DNA from: Candidatus Hydrogenedentota bacterium
Lineage (GTDB): Bacteria; Hydrogenedentota; Hydrogenedentia; Hydrogenedentales; SLHB01
Direction of reading: 5' to 3'
DNA length: 56,136 bases
Assembly: GCA_016209895.1 (NCBI GenBank)
Contig: JACQVH010000092.1
Location: 1-56,136 of the forward strand
Made by a program: the position numbers and the translations under genes. Within the stretch, counting starts at the first letter, position 1; the number at the start of each line of letters is the position of its first letter. Shown piece after piece: positions 35,363 to 43,491 of this stretch. A model generated the notes under the pieces. It was not told where the DNA came from. It did not search any database and saw nothing but the letters and a program-made list of their open reading frames with translations.

Positions 35363-36416
35363 CACGCTCCTCGAGCGACCGCGAATCACTCGCGCCGGGG
35401 CCCTGGCGTTGGGCCTCTGCCTGATGGTACGGATTCTCGTCGCGTTCAACAAGGACAGGCTCGCGACGCTGCCGGCGGACACCGCCCACTACCTGTACAT
35501 GGGCAATGAGGCGCGCTATCGCGTGGCGGAGCAACGAAGTCCGAAGATTCTGGTGCTGGGCACGTCGCGGCTGGCGGCGTTGAATGCCGGGGCGTTTGCG
35601 GGGATGCTCGGATGGGAGCCAGGGGAGGTCGGCAACTATTCCATGATTGGCAACACCTTTTGGCGCTCGCGGCTGTTTCTCCGACGAAATCCGGAGGCGT
35701 GGTCGGAAGCGCGTGTGGTGTGGCTGGACTTAGTGCCTTATCAACTGTACGTCTGTCCTACGTTTACGGAAGCGGATGACGTGTTTCTAGCGATGAGCAC
35801 CTGGCGGGAGCGCGGGTCAGTCCGCGACCCTGGAAAACGCTGGTTGGCTCTGGCCGACGGATTCTACCCGGCGTGGTCGGGACGCCACACGGTGGACGCT
35901 TGGTCCGTCGGGGTACAGCAGTTGTTCCTGTCCGAACCGGAACGATACCACTCCTTCCATGAGGCCGTGCAGGACCGACACTTGCGATTTCGGGGCTTGG
36001 GGCCGCCGCTAAGACCCGTGGCCGGCTGGGAATCGGTGCGGGGATACGTACCGGACCCGGTGATGTCCAGGGTGGAAGCCAATGCGCTCGCGGAACTCAT
36101 AAGCGGCCTGCCGGCGAACTGTACGCTGCTGCTGACGTGGTTGCCGGTCCGGTCTGATTTTGCCGAGATGCTGGATAAGGACCCACGAGCCCGAGACGGC
36201 TACCGCCATTTCAAGGAAAACATTCTCCGGATGGCCCGGCCTCGTGCGCTGGTAGTGTGGTTCGAAGACCAAGCCAGTCTCGGCTTCGCGGACGAGGATT
36301 TTACGGACCCGGTGCACTTCACGGAAACCGGCATGGCTAAGCTCTGTCAATCCCTGGCGCCGTTAATCGCGGGCGTATGCGAAGAGCCGGCGCCTCTCCT
36401 CTCGCGCGTGAAATAA
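35334..36416 (+). CDS. SGNH-like membrane-anchored partner of the MBOAT acyltransferase
   Basis: This 360-residue protein has one N-terminal membrane segment (ALALGLCLMVRILVAF) and an extracytoplasmic SGNH-hydrolase-like domain. Block I is ILVLGTSRLAALNA, where a serine follows GT, and block V is DPVHFTETGMAKL with the Asp-x-x-His pair. Proteins of this kind (AlgX/AlgJ, DUF1574) accept the acyl group exported by MBOAT proteins and transfer it to the polysaccharide. The start is GTG 35334, inside the end of the MBOAT gene, which supports co-translation. It could also be an esterase. Confidence 0.8.
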   Translation: MRLSSIFSSDTLLERPRITRAGALALGLCLMVRILVAFNKDRLATLPADTAHYLYMGNEARYRVAEQRSPKILVLGTSRLAALNAGAFAGMLGWEPGEVGNYSMIGNTFWRSRLFLRRNPEAWSEARVVWLDLVPYQLYVCPTFTEADDVFLAMSTWRERGSVRDPGKRWLALADGFYPAWSGRHTVDAWSVGVQQLFLSEPERYHSFHEAVQDRHLRFRGLGPPLRPVAGWESVRGYVPDPVMSRVEANALAELISGLPANCTLLLTWLPVRSDFAEMLDKDPRARDGYRHFKENILRMARPRALVVWFEDQASLGFADEDFTDPVHFTETGMAKLCQSLAPLIAGVCEEPAPLLSRVK

Positions 36417-36486
36417 GACGTGCCCGTCGTCTTGTTGATTGTGACGTCTCTTTGTGGTCATTCTCCCAAAACCAAGGATTGCTGCC

Positions 36487-37284
36487 ATGCTGACGCCGGA
36501 ACAAGTCGAATTCTATGAAGAGAATGGGTATCTCCATATCCCAGAAGTGTTTACCCCCGAGGAAATGGATGAGATGGAGGAGCAGCTTGATTTCCTCATG
36601 AACAATTGGGCCTTCACGGAGAAAGGCTGGACCGGCCCGTGGCGGTTGGTCTACATGGACCCGGATACGGAGGAGAAGTCGAAACTGACGGCGCTGCATG
36701 ACTTGCATTTTTATTCGGAGGCCTGGATGCGGGCGGTGACGAATCCGGCACTCAGCGCCGCGATGTCCGACCTGCTTGGGCCGAACGTCGAAGTCCACCA
36801 CATGACGCTGCACGCCAAGCCGCCGCAGACCGGCCATCCGTTCCCGATGCACCAGGACAATGCTTTCTATCAGCATAGCGATAACCGCTACGTGGACGTG
36901 CTGGTCCACGTGGACGACACGCGCCACGAGAATGGAGAAATCCGGTTCCTGGCCGGCTCGCACAAGATGGGCGCCCTCGAACACATCACGCAGACGCCCG
37001 ACGGCCCCTGCACGCCGCACCTGCCGACCGACCGGTACAAACTCGACGACACCGTGGCGGTGCCCGCCAAGCGCGGCGACGTGGTGTGCTTCAATATCTT
37101 TACCATCCACGGTAGCTACATCAATCGCACGCGCCAGGTGCGGCGGCTGGTCCGTTGCGGGTTCCGCGACCCGCTGAACAAACAACTCGGCGGACAGAGT
37201 CTCGGCCGGCCCGGCATCATGGTCCGCGGCCTGCGTCCGAAAGTGGCCGAAACGGCGCCGCTCACCATCGAAGCCGTGGCGTAA
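36487..37284 (+). CDS. Phytanoyl-CoA dioxygenase (PhyH)-family protein
   Basis: This 265-residue Fe(II)/2-oxoglutarate dioxygenase opens LTPEQVEFYEENGYLHIPEVF. The iron triad is H122, D124 (MHQDNAFY) and H208 (TIHGSYINRTR), with the 2-oxoglutarate-binding arginine expected a few residues later. The family hydroxylates lipids, sugars or small molecules; the substrate here is unknown. GTG 36454 is in frame, but ATG 36487 matches the family N-terminus. It converges with the dehydrogenase gene, 16 bases apart. Confidence 0.9.
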   Translation: MLTPEQVEFYEENGYLHIPEVFTPEEMDEMEEQLDFLMNNWAFTEKGWTGPWRLVYMDPDTEEKSKLTALHDLHFYSEAWMRAVTNPALSAAMSDLLGPNVEVHHMTLHAKPPQTGHPFPMHQDNAFYQHSDNRYVDVLVHVDDTRHENGEIRFLAGSHKMGALEHITQTPDGPCTPHLPTDRYKLDDTVAVPAKRGDVVCFNIFTIHGSYINRTRQVRRLVRCGFRDPLNKQLGGQSLGRPGIMVRGLRPKVAETAPLTIEAVA

Positions 37285-37300
37285 GACGGAGGAATTCGCG

Positions 37301-38605
37301 TTACGCCGCTCCAAGCTCCGCGGCAAGATCGAGGATGGTGAAGCGGTTCCGGAGGTAGCGCGCGCCCCTCAGCGCGTTTTGGTATTCAAGGACAGGCACG
37401 TTCAGTCCCTCCGGGTTGGAGGGCCCGCCGGCGGCCTCGATGGCGCTCGCGACGGTAGCGCTCGGCAGTAAGTCTCGGTGCAAAGCCGCCCGCAGTTCCG
37501 GCAGACCGCGCTGGAACCGCCCGAGTTCCTCACGCAGCGCGTCGCGCGTCAACGATTTCTCTTTCCATTGCTGCCACACTTCTTCGGACACCGCGCCCCA
37601 GTCGCGTTCAATGTCAGACTGGATATCTTCTTCCGAAGGCTGGGCATCCAGGAGCGACTTGATCTCAATCTCGTTCAACTCGAACGCGAGCACGCGCTCC
37701 CATAAGCCCAGGCAATAGACCGTGCCGACGCCGACCTGACTTCCGTGCAAATCATTCGGCGTGCCGTAAAGCGCGTGCTTCATGTCGAGGTAGTGGGAGA
37801 TTAGATGCTCGCCGCCGGACGCGGGCGCTGACGAACCGGCCACGACCATCGAGAGACCGGACAACAGTAACGCTTCCAACACAAGGCCAACAGCTTCGAC
37901 GTTGCCTTGTCCCACGTGAGCAACCACGGAAAGCAAGCGATCCTGCACGCCTTCAAAGAACTCGCGGGGCCGTTCGCAGTAGTAGCCGCCGCGCAGAAAA
38001 TGGGCGGCACGCCAATCAGAGGACGACGAGCATTTGGACAGAAAGTCGCCGACGCCCGCCGCCGTCATTCGCTGTGGCGCTGTGGCAACAACCTGCGGGT
38101 CTGCAAACACGCCGATCGCCGGCGCGCAAGGCAAGGTCCGTTTCAGGCCGCGGACTTTGAGCGCCACGATGCCGGAGGTATAGCCGTTCATCGAAGCGGC
38201 CGTCGGGTACAGCAGGACCGGTCTTTTCAGTTTGTCGCCGGCATACTTCGCCAAGTCCGAAAGTGTGCCCGCGCCAATCGCCACAAAAAAATCGGCCTCC
38301 GCGCCAAGTCGCTTGACCTCTTCTGCGAGCTCCGCTGTCGCGTCCAGCGGCTCGGGCCCATACACTTGCTCCCGCACGGTCTTGCCCGCTCGCGATAGCG
38401 CGGATAGCAGCTTATCACCCGCGGCCCGGTGAGTATTCTCGTCGGAAACGACGAGACAGGACGAGCCGCATTCCGCGCGAGCAAACGCCGCCAGCCGCGC
38501 CGCCGCATTCGTCCCGATATGGCAGACTCTTATTGGCAGGCGGTGCACTAACCCGCACGTGCAGTCAAAACTGGTCCCTAGACTATCCCAACCAAGTTTA
38601 CTCAT
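37301..38605 (-). CDS. Glycerol-1-phosphate dehydrogenase-like (AraM-type) protein
   Basis: This 434-residue member of the iron-containing alcohol dehydrogenase / G1PDH family carries the NAD site GAGTLSDLAKY (111-121) and the substrate-site segment PTAASMNGYTS. The metal ligands are Asp187, His267 (SGGEHLISH) and His287 (LHGSQVGVG). B. subtilis AraM and archaeal enzymes of this type reduce dihydroxyacetone phosphate to sn-glycerol-1-phosphate. The protein could therefore supply unusual G1P for a lipid or glycan. A role in sugar catabolism is also possible. No prenyltransferase for ether lipids is present in the window. Length is about 40 residues above AraM, mainly at the C-terminus. Confidence 0.82.
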   Translation of the reverse strand: MSKLGWDSLGTSFDCTCGLVHRLPIRVCHIGTNAAARLAAFARAECGSSCLVVSDENTHRAAGDKLLSALSRAGKTVREQVYGPEPLDATAELAEEVKRLGAEADFFVAIGAGTLSDLAKYAGDKLKRPVLLYPTAASMNGYTSGIVALKVRGLKRTLPCAPAIGVFADPQVVATAPQRMTAAGVGDFLSKCSSSSDWRAAHFLRGGYYCERPREFFEGVQDRLLSVVAHVGQGNVEAVGLVLEALLLSGLSMVVAGSSAPASGGEHLISHYLDMKHALYGTPNDLHGSQVGVGTVYCLGLWERVLAFELNEIEIKSLLDAQPSEEDIQSDIERDWGAVSEEVWQQWKEKSLTRDALREELGRFQRGLPELRAALHRDLLPSATVASAIEAAGGPSNPEGLNVPVLEYQNALRGARYLRNRFTILDLAAELGAA

Positions 38606-38922
38606 GTCCGATTACGTGTGCGCAAGATCAAATACCGGGCGAGGTCCCGCTACAGAGTACATTGGATGGACGTTCTTGTCCAGACTACCGGTCCAACGGC
38701 GCATATGCCCTACGCTCCGACCGTCCTTGCCGCGGGAGATTACCCGCTCTTCCCCACACGCATCCCAGCGCCGTCGCATGCTCGCGGAAATCGTGCTGGG
38801 GAAATGCTAGGTCCGTTTCCAGCCCGCTGTCTGCTAACTGCGGGCCTTCTCTGAGGTATCGGTTTTCCTGCCCTGGGCGAACGGGCTCGCCCATTAGACT
38901 CTAGAAGACGTCTATTCTGGCG
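38606..38922. other. Intergenic, no recognisable gene
   Basis: The 317 bases between the G1PDH-like gene and the Fis-type regulator contain only short overlapping frames without family resemblance. TAGAC / GTCTA arms at 38895-38914 could form a small hairpin just after the regulator gene, but there is no T-run. TGGAC / GTCCA near 38668-38682 is another weak hairpin. Confidence 0.4.
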
Positions 38923-39381
38923 TTACTTTTTCCCGATCCGCTTAAGCTTCCGCCAGAGGGTATTTCGCCCGATGCCGAGCAGGCGGGCAGCTTCAATGCG
39001 GCTTCCCTTGCAATAGCGCAGGACGGCCAGCACGTGCTCGTTCACGACCTCTTCGAGTTTCCGGATCGCGGTTTGCTTAGGCGGAGGAGGCGAAGTCGCC
39101 AGCGCGCGGCCCGCCATCAACTCGGCTTCGCCGGGTTGCAGCGGGACAAAAATATAGCCGTATACCCCCTCGCGCATGACGGCAACCGCCTCGCGAATCT
39201 GCGACGCTTTGGCCAAAACCAGCGTGGGAACCGACCGGGCCGTCTCCGCGGCGCGGTCTAGGGCGTCGGTGATGACTACCTCCGGGTCCGTCGTGACGAG
39301 TTTTTGCCCGTCGGCTTCCAGGAGGCTCTTTAGGGTCATCGCGTTGACGGGGTCGTCCACTTGGAGTTGTATGCGCGCCAT
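38923..39381 (-). CDS. Fis-type DNA-binding regulator with a receiver-like N-terminus
   Basis: This 152-residue protein ends in a Fis/NtrC-type helix-turn-helix (residues about 108-150: HVLAVLRYCKGSRIEAARLLGIGRNTLWRKL). Residues 1-90 resemble a small receiver domain: VVITDA is at the phosphoacceptor strand and GVYGYIFVPLQPGE at the usual beta5 region, where the conserved lysine is not evident. The AAA+ domain of NtrC proteins is absent, so it cannot activate sigma54 polymerase. It is likely a stand-alone nucleoid-type or operon regulator. A Pro-rich linker (SPPPPKQT) joins the domains. Confidence 0.8.
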   Translation of the reverse strand: MARIQLQVDDPVNAMTLKSLLEADGQKLVTTDPEVVITDALDRAAETARSVPTLVLAKASQIREAVAVMREGVYGYIFVPLQPGEAELMAGRALATSPPPPKQTAIRKLEEVVNEHVLAVLRYCKGSRIEAARLLGIGRNTLWRKLKRIGKK

Positions 39382-39458
39382 AGGTTCGAGGCTACACCTT
39401 CATTGAGCGATTATCCACCGAAAACGGCGATACCTTATCAGGGTAACAACTTTGAAGG

Positions 39459-39696
39459 CAGGAGTAGTCCAGGGAAGGACGAAGGAAGGCTGTAGACCGT
39501 AGGCTGCAGGCTGTAGGACAAAGGACAAAAGTCGCTACGAGTAGTGAGTGCCGAGCTCCGAATAGCGAGTAATACCCGATGCGAATTGCGGGATGAATGG
39601 GCGGAAACCGGAAACTGGAAACTGGAAACCGGAAACCGGAAACCAGGGACCAGGGACCAGAGACCGGGGACAACTACGCGGGGGTCAGGGGCCAGG
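39459..39696. repeat. Heptanucleotide drifting array H8 (longest)
   Basis: From 39487 to 39696, thirty consecutive 7-bp units keep phase without an insertion or deletion. Unit themes drift: aggctgt-like (39487-39514), aggacaa, acgagt-like, attgcgg-like, aaccgga/aactgga (39606-39640), then aaccagg, gaccagg, gaccaga, gaccggg. A weaker continuation goes back to about 39459. The right end reaches into the ceramidase-like gene and supplies its stop codon (minus strand, 39685-39687). Nothing else is visible in the 303 bases between the two flanking genes. Confidence 0.85.
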
Positions 39697-41277
39697 GAGG
39701 TTCCAGGCCGCGTGGGCACGATCGAGGAGGGCCAGGGCTTCGCGGTGGATGGTTGGGGCGACGTCCGGCCCGCCGGAATTCTCCTCGCCGTACTGCGGCT
39801 CGTCGGTCCGGCCGTAGGCGTAGGGCGGTTTCACGTCCCACTGGCTCTTGGGGATGATGTAGCCGATCTCGTCGTTGGCGAGGCCGATGATCATGTTCAT
39901 CTTGCCTTTCATTTGCGAGCGCAACGCGGGCACTTCCACGGGTTCCACGGGAAAATCCGCGCCGTCCGGCGTCTCGATACCTCCTTCGCCAATCTCGGGG
40001 TACAGTTCCCCGGGGAGGGTGAGGATTTCGAGCTCGCCGATGCGGAAGACGTTCACCTCGGTGCGCGCCTTGCCCCAGAAGTAGCCGGGATGGATCAGTC
40101 CCAGCATGATCGCATACTTGAAATGCCGCGCCATGGGCACGTAGATGGTCTTGGCCGCGAAGGCCACTCTCGGATTCTCGACCTTCCAGACTTTATCGCT
40201 GCGGAGCGCGTTGACCGTGAAAATGGCTAGGTTGTCGCCCAATGCCGCCGCCTTGTCGAAACTATCTTCTTCGAGCACGTCTTTGCCATTTCGATGGACG
40301 ACTTTCAGATGCAGCGGCGTCATCAGGCCGCCGACCATGCCCTGGAAGTAGAGGCACATCCCGCCCAAGCCCTTCACGCCATTGGGCTCCGGCACACCTG
40401 TCTCCACCCCCAACCGCCATGGATGGCTGAAGTCGCTGCTGACCATCAGATTCTTGCTTCCGGTCGCCTCCGCATGATTCCCCCAGGACATCATCGTGGC
40501 CACAGTTTCATCGGTCCCGGGCTTTACGAAACGGGCGAGGCAAAGGCGTTTGTCGTAGACGATGGGCTGGCGCGTATCGCGCACGAATTTCTCGGGGTCC
40601 ACGGGCGCTTCCACGCCGTACATTTCTACCGGTTGTAAGTTGCGCACAGCTTCCTCGACCGCTTCCTTGCAGGCCCGTTGCACCAAGGCCATATAGTCAT
40701 AATCAAACTGCGGGCGAAAGGGAGAATAACTCCAGAGTCCCATCGTGTCCGGCGCTTCATGGTCGTGCAGCGAGGAAAACATCACATGGTCAATCTTCAG
40801 CGAAGGATCGATCATTTTTCGGACTTTGATGAACTTCTCGTGGAAGATGCCGATGCCGTCTATCGTAGCCATCGCGATCGTAACGCCATTGTTGCGGAAC
40901 GCAATCGCGCGCACCCACAGCGGATCATTGACCCCCTGCGCCGGACGATCACTGTGGAACCCGGCCAGCCAGACCGCATCGAATTTGCCATTCTTGTTGA
41001 GGTCTTGGTAGGTATCGCCCCTATCCGGCCGATAGTGGAAGTCGCCGTCCACGTCGGACCAAGTGTCGTATTTGGACATGTCCGGCGTGATGTCGCGCTT
41101 GGCCACGCCTACCTCGAGGGTTCCCGGCGTGACGCTTTCTCCGGGCGCGGGCTTGATCACGTCGAGGCGATACGAACGATACGGGCCTTTCATGCGATAG
41201 CCGAGGCAACCGGCAAAGAGTATGATTAGAATGAAGAGCGTAGTAAGGATTTTGTGATTGCGAATCAGGTCGAGCAT
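39685..41277 (-). CDS. Neutral/alkaline ceramidase-like membrane-anchored protein
   Basis: The protein has 530 residues. The N-terminus is a signal anchor or lipoprotein-like segment (LTTLFILIILFAGCLGY), preceded by GGGGAGGA at good distance from ATG 41277. The catalytic domain starts LEVGVAKRDITPDMS, as in the PF04734 ceramidase N-terminal family. MFSSLHDHEAPDTMG and MMSWGNHAEATG supply histidines placed like zinc ligands. Family members hydrolyse the amide of ceramide, but many environmental homologues have unknown substrates. The C-terminal immunoglobulin-like domain of true ceramidases is short or missing. No sphingolipid genes are nearby, so a different amide or ester is possible. Confidence 0.75.
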   Translation of the reverse strand: MLDLIRNHKILTTLFILIILFAGCLGYRMKGPYRSYRLDVIKPAPGESVTPGTLEVGVAKRDITPDMSKYDTWSDVDGDFHYRPDRGDTYQDLNKNGKFDAVWLAGFHSDRPAQGVNDPLWVRAIAFRNNGVTIAMATIDGIGIFHEKFIKVRKMIDPSLKIDHVMFSSLHDHEAPDTMGLWSYSPFRPQFDYDYMALVQRACKEAVEEAVRNLQPVEMYGVEAPVDPEKFVRDTRQPIVYDKRLCLARFVKPGTDETVATMMSWGNHAEATGSKNLMVSSDFSHPWRLGVETGVPEPNGVKGLGGMCLYFQGMVGGLMTPLHLKVVHRNGKDVLEEDSFDKAAALGDNLAIFTVNALRSDKVWKVENPRVAFAAKTIYVPMARHFKYAIMLGLIHPGYFWGKARTEVNVFRIGELEILTLPGELYPEIGEGGIETPDGADFPVEPVEVPALRSQMKGKMNMIIGLANDEIGYIIPKSQWDVKPPYAYGRTDEPQYGEENSGGPDVAPTIHREALALLDRAHAAWNLPGP

Positions 41278-41388
41278 GAAGTTCCTCCCCTCCGCGAGAT
41301 AGTAGCGTGTTCGGATGCAGCGCGTCAATGGGCCGGTCAGATATCGGCGGAAGGACTTGTGGAGGCGCTTGGGCTGAGAGAATTTCGC

Positions 41389-41416
41389 TTGACAACGGCG
41401 GGCGCTCTTTTATAAA
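41389..41416 (+). promoter_or_regulatory. Strong sigma70-type promoter of the pseudopilin pair
   Basis: Consensus TTGACA at 41389-41394 and TATAAA at 41411-41416 are 16 bases apart. Transcription should start near 41423, giving a leader of about 190 bases before the first pseudopilin ATG. This is the best promoter in the window. Confidence 0.7.
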
Positions 41417-41424
41417 CTAATCTT

Positions 41425-41446
41425 ATGTTTTGCATGTAAAACATGC
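41425..41446 (+). promoter_or_regulatory. Palindromic operator candidate
   Basis: Two overlapping perfect inverted repeats sit at the expected transcription start: ATGTTTT / AAAACAT (41425-41431 and 41438-41444) and GCATGT-AAA-ACATGC (41432-41446). Position and symmetry fit a repressor site for a dimeric regulator. Which protein binds is unknown. Confidence 0.55.
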
Positions 41447-41616
41447 GGAATGCCCTGAGAGCACGGCCGACCGTCACCATGACGTTTATCGAAGTACGGG
41501 GTGTGTGAGGTGGTTTCGCCGTGGGAACGAGATAAGAGGGGATACTGCACGTAGGCAAGACAACGTCAACCATGGGGCGAAATGGATCGCCGCAACGAAC
41601 TGGAGGCTTTGGAATC

Positions 41617-42510
41617 ATGTGTAGGCACCGCGGTTTTACTTTGATTGAATTACTCGTGGTAATCGCCATCATCGGCATATTGGCCGCGCTTCTTTTGCCG
41701 GCCTTGGCTCGGGCTCGAGAGGCGGCGCGCCGCGCCGCCTGCCAGAACAATCTTAAGCAAATGGGGCTTGCATTGTTCATGTACACGAGCGAATACAAGG
41801 GCAGTTTTCCGCATCGGCAGGTGTTCAAGGTGAACGGGGTGCTGAGCACGGAGATGATATTTAACGGGCCTGCCATGCTGCCGGAATACATCAGCGACAT
41901 AGACGTGATTTGGTGTCCGTCGTGGCCCAACGAAAATAGCGCGACGGAACGGTATGACAAGGTCAAAGGGAACAATGACGGCAAAATCCAGCCCCAGGAG
42001 ATTACGAAAGAACCCTTCGATTATACGGGCTGGCTGGTGATGGAAGACGTGAATATCCTCGGGCCGTTGGTCAACTCGGTAGGCACGGGCCCGGGCGGAC
42101 GCTTCGAGGAAAACGAGTACATGAATACGCCTTGGGGCGAACTGGCGCTGGCCAATGTCGCGAGCGGTGGCGCCGCCAGCGATGAGAGTTTTGACGTCTC
42201 GGCCACATACGCGGGCACGCAAGTAGGCGGCGGCAATACGCTTTATCGCCTGCGGCAGGGCGTCGAACGCCTCGCGATAACCGATATCAATCAGCCGGCT
42301 GGAGGTTCCGCAGCGGCTTCGATGGTGCCCATTCTATGGGACCATATCAGCGTGCTGGTGGGCGACTTTTCCCATCTTCCTGGTGGGGGAAATGTGCTTT
42401 ATATGGACGGGCACGTGGAATTCCTGAAGTATCCGGCCCAGAAGTTCCCGATGACGTCGGCCAGCGCGCGCACATTTGGGCGCTATAACCGGCCGTTTGA
42501 CGGATTCTGA
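41617..42510 (+). CDS. Type II/IV pseudopilin-like protein with H-x-DG C-terminus (copy 1)
   Basis: This 297-residue protein has a short positively charged leader MCRHRG, cleaved before [31 protein letters not shown], which forms the pilin helix with Glu5. [15 protein letters not shown] follows, as in the DUF1559 / processing-associated group. The C-terminal signature is [21 protein letters not shown]. These proteins are exported and probably assemble into, or are processed by, a type II secretion-like system. No secretion machinery lies nearby. ATG 41617 follows GGAGG; 41572 is in frame without a ribosome site. Confidence 0.88.
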   Translation: MCRHRGFTLIELLVVIAIIGILAALLLPALARAREAARRAACQNNLKQMGLALFMYTSEYKGSFPHRQVFKVNGVLSTEMIFNGPAMLPEYISDIDVIWCPSWPNENSATERYDKVKGNNDGKIQPQEITKEPFDYTGWLVMEDVNILGPLVNSVGTGPGGRFEENEYMNTPWGELALANVASGGAASDESFDVSATYAGTQVGGGNTLYRLRQGVERLAITDINQPAGGSAAASMVPILWDHISVLVGDFSHLPGGGNVLYMDGHVEFLKYPAQKFPMTSASARTFGRYNRPFDGF

Positions 42511-42549
42511 GACTAATTTTCGATTGAATGGGGAGAAGTATAGGGTCCG

Positions 42550-43473
42550 ATGCATAAGCGTCGAATGACGTACTTGTCGCCGTGGGGGTACGCCGGCTTC
42601 ACGCTGATCGAGTTGCTGGTAGTGATCGCGATCCTTGGCATCTTGGCGGCCCTCCTACTACCGGTCTTGGCGCGGGCGCGGGAAGCGGCGCAACGGGCGG
42701 CCTGCGCCAACAATCTCAAACAGATGGGGCTGGCCCTGCGCATGTATGCCGACGAATCCGCCGGCCGCTATCCCCAGCGACAGGTGTTCACCATTGTGGG
42801 TCAACTCAGCCCCGAAATGATGTTCAACGGGCCCGCCATGATTCCGGAGTACATCAGCGACTATCAGGTCATCTGGTGTCCCTCCTGGGCGCCGCACAAT
42901 GGCCCCACGGACCGGTATGACGGCGAGAAGGGTAACAACGACGGCGTGCTCGAGCCGCAGGAGATCGGCCAGGAACCGTATCACTATACCGGCTGGCTCC
43001 TGCTCGACGACGTCAATATTCTCGGACCGCTTCTTGGAACCATTGGCACAGGACCAGGAGGACGCCACGAAGAGCCGGAGTATGTCAATACGCCCTGGGG
43101 AGAACTGGCCATCGCGAATGTAAACACCGGTGGACGCACCAGTGACGACGACTTCCGCGTTTCCGCGGCGTTTTCCGGGACACAGGTCGGGGGAGGAGAC
43201 CGCTTCTATCGCCTGCGCGAAGGGATCGAGCGCTTTCTGATTACGGATTTCAACTCGCCCGGCAACGCGACGGCCAGCGCGTCATCCGTCCCCCTGATGT
43301 GGGACCACGTCTCCGTCAAGGTCATTGATTTCTCGCACGCTCCCGGCGGCGGCAACGTGCTCTACCTCGATGGGCACGTCGAGTTCCTCAAATACCCTGC
43401 CGGCAAGTTCCCGATGACCCCCGACAGTGCCCGCACCCTCGGGCGCTACCACAAACCCTTTGACGGTTTCTAA
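42550..43473 (+). CDS. Type II/IV pseudopilin-like protein with H-x-DG C-terminus (copy 2)
   Basis: This 307-residue tandem paralogue of the preceding gene starts 39 bases after it. It has [40 protein letters not shown] and [21 protein letters not shown]. Sequence outside the helix is clearly homologous along the whole length ([28 protein letters not shown] versus [11 protein letters not shown]). The leader peptide is longer (16 residues before Phe) than in copy 1. The pair shares one promoter. Confidence 0.88.
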   Translation: MHKRRMTYLSPWGYAGFTLIELLVVIAILGILAALLLPVLARAREAAQRAACANNLKQMGLALRMYADESAGRYPQRQVFTIVGQLSPEMMFNGPAMIPEYISDYQVIWCPSWAPHNGPTDRYDGEKGNNDGVLEPQEIGQEPYHYTGWLLLDDVNILGPLLGTIGTGPGGRHEEPEYVNTPWGELAIANVNTGGRTSDDDFRVSAAFSGTQVGGGDRFYRLREGIERFLITDFNSPGNATASASSVPLMWDHVSVKVIDFSHAPGGGNVLYLDGHVEFLKYPAGKFPMTPDSARTLGRYHKPFDGF

Positions 43474-43491
43474 CGCGTCACTTTGCGCGAG

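Noticed and set aside
39487-39696. CRISPR array
   Set aside because: There are no repeats of 23-40 bases separated by unique spacers; the period is 7 bases and units vary.
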